A stretch of DNA of 64,000 bases from Kitasatospora sp. NBC_01266 (GTDB lineage: Bacteria; Actinomycetota; Actinomycetes; Streptomycetales; Streptomycetaceae). A program made the position numbers and the translations under genes. Under the pieces are notes generated by a model. That model saw only the letters and a program-made list of their open reading frames with translations. It did no database searches and was not told the DNA's origin. Location of the stretch: contig NZ_CP108458.1 of NCBI RefSeq assembly GCF_036242395.1, positions 4,030,001-4,094,000 of the forward strand, written 5' to 3'. Positions 50,204-58,503 of the stretch are shown in pieces (within the stretch, counting starts at the first letter, position 1; every line of letters begins with the position of its first letter).

Positions 50204-52267
50204 ATGCATCGCATACCATTGCGGCAAATTGTTCCGATTGCGGCGGCCTTGTCGCTCGCGATCGCGCTCTCACCCTTCGGCACCCCGATGGCGCAGGCCG
50301 CGCTGCCGGGTACGCCCGGGCTGCTGGTGGGGACCCGGATCTACCCCAACGGGGGCGCCACGACGGCCACCGAAAACCCGGACGGCTCCCGGCTGGTCCT
50401 GGCCGTCAGCCCTGGAGGGGGCACGGACCAGGGGAGGGCTCCGACGTGGTCCCCTGACGGCACGAGGATCGCGGTCCAGAGCGGGGAGGGCGGGGTGGCC
50501 ACCTACCTTCCCAATCTGACCGGTGCAGTGCTTGCCGACGGCGGCGTGGACGGCTTCCCGGCCTACACCGCGGATGGAGCGGACGTCATCGTCGGCTCCT
50601 ATACCGGTGCGGCGGACGCGCAGGTCCAGCTGAAGTACTCCCCGTCGACCTGGGACATTAACCAGCACGAGGGTTCGGGCGACCTGCAGCCCTGGTTCCC
50701 GACCTCCACCGGCGGCTCCGACACGGCTCCCAGCGTCTCCGCGAAGACCGGGACCGTGGTGTTCGAGCACGACACCGCCGGTTCCTCGGACATCTGGACC
50801 GACCACGGCAACCACACCGCCGGGCTGCTGATCTCCAACGGCAAGCAGCCGGACGTCTCGCCCGACGGTTCGACCATCGCGTTCAGCCGGACCGTCAACG
50901 GGTTCGCCCAGCTCTTCACCCAGCCCGCCGACGGCTCCGGCAGCGCGGTCCAGGTGACCAGCGGCGCGACCAACCACACGTATCCCAAGTGGAGCACGGA
51001 CGGCAAGGAGCTGTTCTACGACAGCAACCCGGGCACCGACTACCAGTCGACGGTCGGCCATTACCTGGTGCTCTCCACCATGGCCGACGCGCTCACGCCC
51101 AACGGCCTGATCGACGTCCAGCAGCAGCCCACCACCCCGAAGCCGGCCGGGGTCGCCTCGACGTTCCATCCGATCCCGCCCGCCCGGCTGCTCGACACCC
51201 GCGACGGCACCGGGACAGTGGCCAAGGGCGCCGTGCCCGCCGGAGGGATCCTGCCGCTGCAGATCAGCGGTGCCGGGGGCGTCCCCGCCTCGGGCGTGAC
51301 CTCGGTGGTCCTCAACGTCACGGTCACCGACACCACCGGTCCCGGGCATCTGACCGCCTGGGGGGACACGACCGCGATGCCGTCGACCTCGAACCTCAAC
51401 TGGAACCAGGCGGGACAGACCATTTCCAACCTGGTGACCCTGCCGGTCCCCAGCGACGGCGAGCTGGACATCTTCACGAACAGCACCACGGACGTCGTCG
51501 CCGACGTCCAGGGCTACTACACGGCCGACACCAGCGGCGCGACGTTCACCAGCCAGGCGCCGACGCGGATCCTGGACACCCGCACCCCGCTGGGTGTCCC
51601 GAGCAAGGGCCCGGTCGACTACAGCACCATCAGCCTGAAGGTCGACGGCCAGAACGGCGTTCCGGCCAACGCCTCGGCGGTCGTGCTGAACCTGACCACG
51701 GCGTTCACCGCCAATGACGCCGGCTACCTGGAGGCCTACCCCGAGGGCACCGCCCCGCCGACCGTCTCCAACGTCAACTGGTCCTCGAGCGGCGCGCTGA
51801 TCTCCGGTCTGGCGGTCGTCCCGGTCGGGGCCGACGGCAACGTCAGCATCAAGGTCCACGGCACGACCGACGTGGTTGCCGATGTCTTCGGCTACTTCAC
51901 GGCCGACAGCGCTGGTGCGAAGTTCAGCAGCACCGTCCCGGGCCGCATCCTGGACACCCGGCTCAGCGGGAGCGCGCTCACCGCGGGCCAGCCGCTCGCC
52001 CTCCAGGTCACGGGGGTCGACGGCGTCCCCAGCGGCATCAAGTCCGTCGTACTGAACCTCACCGTCACGGACAACAACAGCGCGGGCTTCCTGGAGGCCT
52101 GGGCCGACGGCACCACGCGTCCGGCCGCGGCGTCCAACGTCAACTGGGTCAGCGGTCAGACGATCCCCAACCTGGTGATCGTCCCGGTCGGGGCCGACGG
52201 CAAGGTCGACCTGTACACCAACAGCACCACGAATGTGATCGCCGACGTCTTCGGCTACTTCAGCTGA
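50204..52267 (+). CDS. Secreted TolB-like propeller + three RLLDTR-module protein
   Basis: A 687-residue secreted protein. The signal peptide (AAALSLAIALSPFGTPMAQA) is cleaved near residue 33. Residues ~45-310 hold TolB/WD40-like blades (WSPDGTRIAVQ, VSPDGSTIAFS, WSTDGKELFYD). Three ~125-residue modules start near 320, 447 and 573. Each has R-(L/I)-LDTR, VVLN-(V/L)-T, SN-(V/L)-NW and a final A-D-V-(Q/F)-GY-(Y/F). The protein ends exactly at the last module. These modules are shared with the 42,434-45,184 protein, which has a different N-terminal head. Binding to a surface polymer is a reasonable guess only. Confidence 0.78.
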   Translation: MHRIPLRQIVPIAAALSLAIALSPFGTPMAQAALPGTPGLLVGTRIYPNGGATTATENPDGSRLVLAVSPGGGTDQGRAPTWSPDGTRIAVQSGEGGVATYLPNLTGAVLADGGVDGFPAYTADGADVIVGSYTGAADAQVQLKYSPSTWDINQHEGSGDLQPWFPTSTGGSDTAPSVSAKTGTVVFEHDTAGSSDIWTDHGNHTAGLLISNGKQPDVSPDGSTIAFSRTVNGFAQLFTQPADGSGSAVQVTSGATNHTYPKWSTDGKELFYDSNPGTDYQSTVGHYLVLSTMADALTPNGLIDVQQQPTTPKPAGVASTFHPIPPARLLDTRDGTGTVAKGAVPAGGILPLQISGAGGVPASGVTSVVLNVTVTDTTGPGHLTAWGDTTAMPSTSNLNWNQAGQTISNLVTLPVPSDGELDIFTNSTTDVVADVQGYYTADTSGATFTSQAPTRILDTRTPLGVPSKGPVDYSTISLKVDGQNGVPANASAVVLNLTTAFTANDAGYLEAYPEGTAPPTVSNVNWSSSGALISGLAVVPVGADGNVSIKVHGTTDVVADVFGYFTADSAGAKFSSTVPGRILDTRLSGSALTAGQPLALQVTGVDGVPSGIKSVVLNLTVTDNNSAGFLEAWADGTTRPAAASNVNWVSGQTIPNLVIVPVGADGKVDLYTNSTTNVIADVFGYFS

Positions 52268-52324
52268 GGTCCGGCTCCGCCGCGATCGGCGGGGCTCGGC
52301 GCCCGAGAGGGCTCAGCACCAGGT

Positions 52325-52359
52325 CAGGGGCCTGATCCGCGGTGCGGGTCAGGCCCCTG
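52325..52359. terminator. Terminator between module protein and GNAT-AAA+ gene
   Basis: CAGGGGCCTGA pairs with TCAGGCCCCTG (11 bp). It sits between convergent genes. Confidence 0.75.
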
Positions 52360-52402
52360 GCCCGGGGAGCGTCCGCACCTGGGCCGACCGGGAAGTACTC
52401 GC

Positions 52403-53692
52403 TCAGAACCGGCTGTACGCCTCGATGTCGTCGGTGAACTCCGCGATCGCCTCCCGGGTCAGGGTCGGGCGGGTGTCGGCGATGGCGGTCAGGTAGTCGC
52501 CGGTGCCCGCGGGCTTGCCCTGGCGCTGGGTCAGCTCGCGCTCGAAGGCGGCCTGGGCGCCCTTGCGGGCGGCGAACTCGATGTCGGCCGGCGTGAAGAG
52601 TTCGCTGGCCCGCACCAGGCGGTCCAGGTCCACCGCCTCGGCGGCGGGGCCCAGGTAGCGGGCCCAGATGGCCGCGCGGGCCGCCGGGTTCGGCGGGCCG
52701 ATCGGGATGACGTAGTCGAACCGGCCCGGACGCAGGAAGGCCGGGTCCAGCGAGCGGACCGAGTTGGTGGCGCAGACCAGCAGCCGGGCCTCGTGCTCGC
52801 GGAAACCCGGGATGATCTTGAGCAGCTCGTTGGTGACCCCGTGCCCGGGGTCGACCGCCTTGCCGGACCGCACCCCGGCGATCTCCTCCACCTCGTCGAT
52901 GAAGAGCAGGACCGCGTCCAGTCCGGCGAGGTCCGCGAACGCGTCGCGCAGCGCCACCGCCAGCCCGCCGTCGGTGCCGGCCGCCAGCCGGGACGGGAAG
53001 AGCTCCACGAACGGCCAACTCAGCCGGGACGCCACCGCCTTGGCGAAGCTGGTCTTGCCGGTACCGGGCGGGCCGAAGAGGATCACCGCCTTGGGCGGGG
53101 CGACGCCGTAGCGATCGGCCAGCGCCGGCTCCGTCAGCGGAAGGACCAGGCGGCGCTCGACGACCTGCTTCTCCCGCTCCATACCGGCCATCGCCTCCCA
53201 GAGCCCGCCCGGCAGCATCCGGCCGCCCAGCACCGCGAGCGCGTCGGCGTCGGCCGCGCCCGGCGGTTCGACCCGCTCGTAGTAGACCAGGCCGGTCCGG
53301 ACCGTGTAGCCGGAGTTCTCCAGGGCCCGCGCCCCGGTGGCGCCCTCCGGCAGCAGCACGCTGATCCGGCGTACGCCGACCGCGCGCAGGCGCCGCTCGA
53401 CCTCCGCGAGCAGGGCGCTGCCGACTCCGCGATTGCGCCAGTGCGAGGCCAGTGCCACCAGCAGCACCCAGGCGCGATCACCGCGCGGCTGGGCGACCAC
53501 CAGGCCGATCACCTCATCGCCGACCACCGCGACCACGCTCGCCTGGTCGGCCCCGGCGGCGGCCATCACCTCGGAGACCGGGAAGACCGGGACCTCGCCG
53601 TCGGCCTGGCGGCTCTGGTCCCAGATCTGGATCGCCTGGTCGAGGTCGCCGTCGCGATAGTCCCGCAGGTGCCATGCCGGCATGGTGCTCAC
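52403..53692 (-). CDS. GNAT acetyltransferase-AAA+ ATPase fusion
   Basis: A 429-residue fusion. Residues ~8-145 are a GNAT domain: VLLVALASHWRNRGVGSALLAEVERRLR carries the acetyl-CoA Q/RxxGxG/A-type loop. Residues ~160-429 are a AAA+ module with Walker A (ILFGPPGTGKTSFAKAVA), Walker B (DAVLLFIDEVEEIAG), sensor 1 (LVCATNSV) and arginine-finger region (PAFLRPGRFDYVIPIGPP). All nucleotide-binding residues are intact. A link between acetylation and an unfoldase or disassembly activity is implied but unstudied as far as I know. The start GTG 53692 has GAGG upstream; ATG 53683 is an alternative. Confidence 0.85.
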   Translation of the reverse strand: MSTMPAWHLRDYRDGDLDQAIQIWDQSRQADGEVPVFPVSEVMAAAGADQASVVAVVGDEVIGLVVAQPRGDRAWVLLVALASHWRNRGVGSALLAEVERRLRAVGVRRISVLLPEGATGARALENSGYTVRTGLVYYERVEPPGAADADALAVLGGRMLPGGLWEAMAGMEREKQVVERRLVLPLTEPALADRYGVAPPKAVILFGPPGTGKTSFAKAVASRLSWPFVELFPSRLAAGTDGGLAVALRDAFADLAGLDAVLLFIDEVEEIAGVRSGKAVDPGHGVTNELLKIIPGFREHEARLLVCATNSVRSLDPAFLRPGRFDYVIPIGPPNPAARAAIWARYLGPAAEAVDLDRLVRASELFTPADIEFAARKGAQAAFERELTQRQGKPAGTGDYLTAIADTRPTLTREAIAEFTDDIEAYSRF

Positions 53693-53777
53693 CTCGCCGC
53701 GTCCGAACCTCCATTCTGGCCTCCCGGAGCACGGGGCGCCGCTCGGTGGCCGGCCGGCCGGCAGCGGGCGGCGCCGC

Positions 53778-54533
53778 TCAGGCGTCCTCGGCGCCGGCCC
53801 GCACCTCCCGCTTCATCCGGCGCCAGCCGTTGGCCAGCCCGATCGGCCCCAGCACGGCCGCGACGGCCAGCGCCACCAGGCTCATCCGCGACCCGCCGAC
53901 GTGGGTCGCCCAGCAGGCCACCACCCCGCCGAGCACCGCGCCGAGCACCGCCTCGCGCAGCCTGGACCGGGTGGTGCGGCCGACGAAGAGCCGCTTTCCG
54001 GGCGGCGGCACCAACTCGTCGAGTCCGGCCGCCGGACCGGCGCTCGCCGCCTTCGGGCGCTTGAGGTACATGAAGTACAGGAACCGGCCGCACGGCTCCC
54101 AGCCCTCGGGGGCGAGTTCGGCGGCGATCGCCGCCAGGCCGCGCGCCCGGTCCGCGCTCTCCCGCCGGTACTCCCAGCGCATCGCGCTCGCCGGGTCCCG
54201 GTGGCAGACGAAGCGGCCGAGCCGGTCGAGGCCCGCCACCTCCCAGCCCTGGTCCCCGTAGTGGTTCAGGTACTTGCGGTCGGTGTAGATGTCGGCGGCC
54301 CACTTCCAGGTCTGCGCCGAAGCGTCGGGCCGCTCGTCCGCCCCCGGCCGCCGGGTGAGGCGCGCGGCGAAGTCCTCCGGCGCGCCGAACTCCTCGTACG
54401 GGTCGGGCGATCCGCTCTCGGCCAGGTAGCCGCCGAGGTCGGCGACGGTCGCCGCGACCTCGCTCTGCGGGAGTCCGGCGGCCCGCAACCCCCCGGCCAG
54501 CTCGGCGAAGTAGCGGTCGGTGCGCTCTGTCAT
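53778..54533 (-). CDS. HAAS/DUF2812-like membrane protein paired with PadR
   Basis: A 251-residue protein. The N-terminus (DRYFAELAGGLRAAGLPQSE, then VADLGGYLAESG) resembles the HAAS signalling domain found next to PadR regulators. The middle (YLNHYGDQGWEVAGLDRLGRFVC; APEGWEPCGRFLYFMYLKRP) resembles DUF2812. Two hydrophobic helices near the C-terminus (AVLGAVLGGVVACWATHV; MSLVALAVAAVLGPIGLANG) give membrane attachment. ATG 54533 overlaps the PadR stop (ATGA) and has GGGGAG upstream, so the pair is co-translated. The signal sensed is unknown. Confidence 0.75.
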   Translation of the reverse strand: MTERTDRYFAELAGGLRAAGLPQSEVAATVADLGGYLAESGSPDPYEEFGAPEDFAARLTRRPGADERPDASAQTWKWAADIYTDRKYLNHYGDQGWEVAGLDRLGRFVCHRDPASAMRWEYRRESADRARGLAAIAAELAPEGWEPCGRFLYFMYLKRPKAASAGPAAGLDELVPPPGKRLFVGRTTRSRLREAVLGAVLGGVVACWATHVGGSRMSLVALAVAAVLGPIGLANGWRRMKREVRAGAEDA

Positions 54534-54877
54534 GGTGCTCCCCCTGGAGTGGCTCTGCTCAGCATGGACTTCACCGCGGTGTGGAACTCCAGCCACGACC
54601 GGTTCTGCTCCGCCAGCTCCCGGCGCCCCACCGCGGTGAGCTGGTAGTAGCGGCGCCCCGGTCCGCGCTCGGCGGCCCGGAACTCGCCGACCACCAGGCC
54701 GGCTTCCTCCAGCCGGTTGAGCACGGGGTAGAGCGTCCCGCCCTTGATCTCGCCGAGCCCGGCACCGGCCAGGGCTTTGGCGATCTCGTATCCGTAGCTC
54801 TCGCCCTCGGTGAGGCAGGCGAGCACGAGCAGGTCAAGGACACCCTTGAGCCAGTTGGATCTGCGATCTGCGGCCAT
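54530..54877 (-). CDS. PadR-family transcriptional regulator
   Basis: A 115-residue winged-helix regulator. LVLACLTEGESYGYEIAKAL, GTLYPVLNRLEEAGLV and GPGRRYYQLTAVGRREL are the PadR signature. It is the short subfamily (PadR-s2) without a long C-terminal helix. The start ATG 54877 lies 15 bases from a perfect 12-bp palindrome, CTACCTAGGTAG, its likely own operator. It is translationally coupled to the HAAS-like gene downstream. Confidence 0.9.
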   Translation of the reverse strand: MAADRRSNWLKGVLDLLVLACLTEGESYGYEIAKALAGAGLGEIKGGTLYPVLNRLEEAGLVVGEFRAAERGPGRRYYQLTAVGRRELAEQNRSWLEFHTAVKSMLSRATPGGAP

Positions 54878-54892
54878 GGGTCAATTCCAGCA

Positions 54893-54904
54893 CTACCTAG
54901 GTAG
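54893..54904. promoter_or_regulatory. Palindrome, likely PadR operator
   Basis: CTACCTAGGTAG is a perfect 12-bp inverted repeat immediately upstream of padR. Autoregulation is the family norm; the assignment is inferred from position. Confidence 0.55.
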
Positions 54905-55039
54905 GAATGCAATCTAGCTGGGAGTCCGATCCTGCGGGGCGCCGCTCATACCGGGCCGCGGTCGGCGAATGAGCCCGCCCGGCGCGCCGTCGGGTGGCAG
55001 ACTGCTGACGGTCGCTGCCACCCACCCGAGGGAGCCCCC

Positions 55040-55966
55040 GTGTCCCTGGACTTCGACGACCCGTCAGCCGCGCTGCCGCCCACCGAGCGCCGCAACCCCG
55101 CGAGCCTGGCACTGGACCGGATGGACACCACCGCGATCCTGGAGCTGATCAACGATCAGGACGCCACCGTGCCGGGCGCGGTGCGGGCCGCGCTGCCGCA
55201 GCTCGCCGAGCTGGTCGAGGCGGGGCTGCGCACGCTGCGCGCCGGCGGCCGGGTGCACTACTACGGCGCCGGGACGGGCGGGCGGATCGCGCTCGGCGAC
55301 GCCGTGGAACTGGGGCCGACCTACGGCGTGGGCGAGGAGCGGTTCGTCGCGCACCTGGCGGGCGGGCACCGCACGGCCGCCGTGGCCCGGGAGGGCGCCG
55401 AGGACGAGTCGCCCGACCCGGCCGACCGACCGCCCCCCGACGAGCGCGACCTGGTGATCGGCATCACCGCGGGCGGCGGCACCCCGTACGTGATCGCCGC
55501 ACTGCGGGCGGCCCGCGCCGCGGGGGCGAGCACCGCGCTGCTGTCCGGCAACCCGCAGGCCCCGGCAGCCGGCTTCGCCGACCTGCACGTGCTGCTGGAC
55601 ACCGGGCCCGAGGTGGTCACCGGCTCGACCCGGATGAAGGCGGGCACCGCCCAGAAGCTCGCGCTCAACGCCTTCTCGACCGCCCTGATGGTGCGCAGCG
55701 GGCGGACCTGGTCGAACCTGATGGTCACCGCCTCGGCGGCCAACACCAAGCTGCGCGAGCGGGCGGTCCGCAACCTGATGACGGCCTGCCAGGTGACCCG
55801 GAGCCAGGCCGAGCGGACGCTCGACGCCTGCGACGGGCAGACCGCGACGGCGCTGGTGGTGCTGGCCGGCGGCGGCACCCCGGAGCGGGCCCGGACGGCG
55901 CTGGAGCGCAACCACGGGCAGCCGTGGGCGGCGGTGCGGGAGCTGACCGGCGGCCGGCAGCCGTGA
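55040..55966 (+). CDS. murQ: N-acetylmuramic acid 6-phosphate etherase
   Basis: A 308-residue SIS-domain enzyme. RVHYYGAGTGGRIALGDAVEL and LVIGITAGGGTPYVIAAL are the family signatures; GPEVVTGSTRMKAGTAQKLALN is its most diagnostic block. It removes D-lactate from MurNAc-6-phosphate to give GlcNAc-6-phosphate during peptidoglycan recycling. GTG at 55040 follows GAGGGAG at 7 bases. Its stop overlaps the kinase start (GTGA), so the two are one operon. Length is normal for the family. Confidence 0.93.
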   Translation: MSLDFDDPSAALPPTERRNPASLALDRMDTTAILELINDQDATVPGAVRAALPQLAELVEAGLRTLRAGGRVHYYGAGTGGRIALGDAVELGPTYGVGEERFVAHLAGGHRTAAVAREGAEDESPDPADRPPPDERDLVIGITAGGGTPYVIAALRAARAAGASTALLSGNPQAPAAGFADLHVLLDTGPEVVTGSTRMKAGTAQKLALNAFSTALMVRSGRTWSNLMVTASAANTKLRERAVRNLMTACQVTRSQAERTLDACDGQTATALVVLAGGGTPERARTALERNHGQPWAAVRELTGGRQP

Positions 55967-56856
55967 ATCCGCTCTTCCTCGGGCTGGACGCCGGCGGCAG
56001 CTGGACCCGCGCCGTGGTGCTGGACGCCGCCGGGCAGGAGCTGGGCCGGGCCACCACCGCCGGGGCGAACCCCACCGCCCGGGGCGTGGCGGCGGCGGTC
56101 GACTCGCTCGCCTCGGCGGCGCTGCCGGCGCTGCGCGGGCTGGCGGCGGACGCGGTGGCCGGCTGCGTGGTCGGCCTGGCGGGCCTGCGGACGCTGGCCG
56201 ACCGGGCGGCCTTCGCCGAACGCTGCCGGACCGCGTTCGCGATCGAGGCGCGGGTGCGGCTGCTGCCGGACGCGGTGACCGCCTTCGCGGCCGGGACCGA
56301 GCAGCGCGCGGGCACCGTGCTGATCGCGGGGACCGGGGCCAGTTGCTGCCAGGTGAGCGAGTGCCGGGTGGTGCGCGCCGGCGGCGGTCTGGGCTGGCTG
56401 CTCGGCGACGAGGGCAGCGGCTTCTGGCTGGGCCGCGAGGCGCTGCGCCACGCGCACGCCGAACCGGGCGGGCCGCTGGGCGCGGCGGTGCTGCGGCACT
56501 GCGGTGCGGCGGGCCCGGACGAGTTGCTGCCCTGGGCCTACGACGGCCCGCCACGCCGGCTGGCCGAACTGGCCCCGCTGGTCAGCGCGGCCGCCGAGGC
56601 CGGGGACCGGGCCGCCCTGGCGATCGCCGAGGCGGCCGCCGGGCACCTGGCCCGGCTGGTCCGCGCGACGGCCTCGGCCACGGGGCCGCTGGTGCTGGCC
56701 GGTTCGGTGGCCGCCTCCCCCGGGCCGGTCCGCGAGCGGCTGCTGGCACTGCTCGGCGGGCCGGTGGCCATCGCCGGTGATCCGGCGCTCGCGGCTGCCC
56801 GGCTGGCGCTGCGGGCCGGATCCGCTCACCCGCCGTACCGGCCCTGGGACGGCTGA
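55963..56856 (+). CDS. BadF/BcrA-type amino-sugar kinase (NagK/MurK-like)
   Basis: A 297-residue ASKHA-fold kinase. The first phosphate motif is FLGLDAGGSWTRAVVLD. TVLIAGTGASCCQ is the second. GLGWLLGDEGSGFWLGREAL and LVLAGSVAASPGPV follow. GTG 55963 overlaps the murQ stop, so the enzyme probably makes the 6-phosphate substrate or product of MurQ, i.e. it phosphorylates MurNAc or GlcNAc. Which sugar is used cannot be read from sequence. Confidence 0.85.
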   Translation: MNPLFLGLDAGGSWTRAVVLDAAGQELGRATTAGANPTARGVAAAVDSLASAALPALRGLAADAVAGCVVGLAGLRTLADRAAFAERCRTAFAIEARVRLLPDAVTAFAAGTEQRAGTVLIAGTGASCCQVSECRVVRAGGGLGWLLGDEGSGFWLGREALRHAHAEPGGPLGAAVLRHCGAAGPDELLPWAYDGPPRRLAELAPLVSAAAEAGDRAALAIAEAAAGHLARLVRATASATGPLVLAGSVAASPGPVRERLLALLGGPVAIAGDPALAAARLALRAGSAHPPYRPWDG

Positions 56857-56873
56857 TCGCCGAGGCGGGCCGA

Positions 56874-57482
56874 TCAGGCCCGGTCGCCCGCCGGCGGCGT
56901 CAGGTCGGGCGCCGCACCGAGGCCGGGGGCGGCGGCGGCCGGGATCCGGTCGGGGCTGAACTGCTCGCTGACCCAGATCCGACCACCGCCGCGGCAGTCG
57001 ACCAGGTAGTCCCGTCCCACGCTCCAGCGCCGCTCGCCGGCATAGGGCCAGTGCCGGGGCGCGAAGGAGACCGGACGGCAGGCCAACAGGCTCTGCTGCT
57101 GGGCGAGATGGTGGAGCAGCGGGGTGCCGGACGGCGGGAGCAGCGACGCGGCCTGCCGGGCCGGCAGGTAGGCGTGGCAGCCGCTGACCGTGACCCCCTG
57201 GGGCGTGATCAGCCTGCTGCGCTGCAGGACCAGCGGGGCGAGGCCGCCCTCACCCGCGAGCGCCTCGCGCACCACCGGCGGGACGGCCTGCGGCGCCACG
57301 GGCTGCTGGGCGTCCACCACCATCTGCACCGGACTGCCGACCAGGCCGGCCAGCAACCGGATGGCGGATCCGTCGAAGGTGAGCAGCAGCCGCGTCACCT
57401 CCGGATAGGACCACGGCCGTAACGGCGGCAGCTCGGTCGGCTCGGTCACGGGCACCACGGCGCACACCTCGGCTCTCTTCAT
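56874..57482 (-). CDS. Possible chorismate-lyase-fold (UbiC-like) protein
   Basis: A 202-residue protein from ATG 57482. The layout WSYPEVTRLLLTFDGSAIRL, LQRSRLITPQGVTVSGCHAY then LPARQ, and PLLHHLAQQQSLLAC resembles the UbiC chorismate-lyase fold, where R...L...G...A.A.LP and a central L(A)x2 region recur. Catalytic residues cannot be assigned with confidence. The C-terminus is Pro/Ala-rich. A TTG at 57494 would add four residues. It is convergent with the murQ operon and divergent from tetR. The identification is tentative. Confidence 0.4.
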   Translation of the reverse strand: MKRAEVCAVVPVTEPTELPPLRPWSYPEVTRLLLTFDGSAIRLLAGLVGSPVQMVVDAQQPVAPQAVPPVVREALAGEGGLAPLVLQRSRLITPQGVTVSGCHAYLPARQAASLLPPSGTPLLHHLAQQQSLLACRPVSFAPRHWPYAGERRWSVGRDYLVDCRGGGRIWVSEQFSPDRIPAAAAPGLGAAPDLTPPAGDRA

Positions 57483-57777
57483 CGGGACCGCCAAGCTCGC
57501 CTGCCCGCAAGCGGATCTGACTATGCGTCAATCATAGATGGCAGACAATTGATGAACGCAAGTCTTAAATTGCTCTGCAGTCAAAACTTTCCCGCGCGTC
57601 ACACTGGTCGCACCGGTCACGGGCGGCCGACCTGACGTTGTGCCCTGGACGTTCTTCCGCAACCCGGCGCCCGACAGCAGCCGAGTGCTGGGTCTGACCC
57701 GCAGACCGTGGTATGAAAATCGCGTCGGTGCAGGCCACCGCCTCAGCCGACCGGGCAGAGCCGAACGGAGAACACCC

Positions 57778-58410
57778 ATGGACCTGCGCCCGCCCGCCGG
57801 GGCCCCCGGCCTCGGCCGTCGCGAACGCAACAAGCAGCGGGTCCGCGAACGGCTCTACACGGCCGCGGTGGACCTCTTCGTCGCCAAGGGCTACGACCAC
57901 ACATCGATCGAGGACATCGTCGAACTCGCCGACGTGGCCCGCGGGACCTTCTTCAACTACTTCCAACGCAAGGAAGACCTGATCACCGCCTGGAACGAGC
58001 GGCGGCGCAACAGCCTGGTCGTGCTGCTGACCGAGAGCCAGTACGGCAGCACCAGCGCGGTCGACCAGCTGAACCGCTGCGTGACCGTACTCGCCCAGCT
58101 CAACTGGGCGGAGCGGGAGCTGACGGTGGCCATGCTGACCGCCTGGGGCAAGGCGGGGCGGCCGATCCTGCAGGAGCCGTACCTCGCGCAGACCTTCACC
58201 CGGATCGTCCAGGCCGGCGTCGCGCAGGGCGAGCTGCGCCCGGAGCCGTCGCCCGAGCGGGTCGGCAACACACTGCACGACCTCTACCTCGGCGCGCTCT
58301 ACCGCTGGGCGGGCGAGCCCGGACCCGCCGCACCCGAGGCGCTGACCGAGGAGTTGCTGGGCGCGCTGCGACTGCTGCTGGACGGCATAGCGCTGCCCGT
58401 CGAGCGGTAG
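57778..58410 (+). CDS. TetR-family repressor
   Basis: A 210-residue TetR protein. The N-terminal helix-turn-helix is LYTAAVDLFVAKGYDHTSIE, then IVELADVARGTFFNYFQRKEDL. The ligand domain is unrelated to well-known subfamilies but resembles regulators of drug exporters. ATG 57778 has GGAG at 9 bases. The MMPL transporter gene starts 94 bases downstream in the same direction, so it is a likely target. A CTATG-N7-CATAG repeat (57521-57537) upstream may be an operator. Confidence 0.9.
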   Translation: MDLRPPAGAPGLGRRERNKQRVRERLYTAAVDLFVAKGYDHTSIEDIVELADVARGTFFNYFQRKEDLITAWNERRRNSLVVLLTESQYGSTSAVDQLNRCVTVLAQLNWAERELTVAMLTAWGKAGRPILQEPYLAQTFTRIVQAGVAQGELRPEPSPERVGNTLHDLYLGALYRWAGEPGPAAPEALTEELLGALRLLLDGIALPVER

Positions 58411-58503
58411 CGGTCCCGACCCCGCCCACGGCCCGGGCCGGCTACCTGATTGGGCGTATGTCGCACGGATGGGCCACACCCCGGCACCGCTTACCGTCAG
58501 CTC

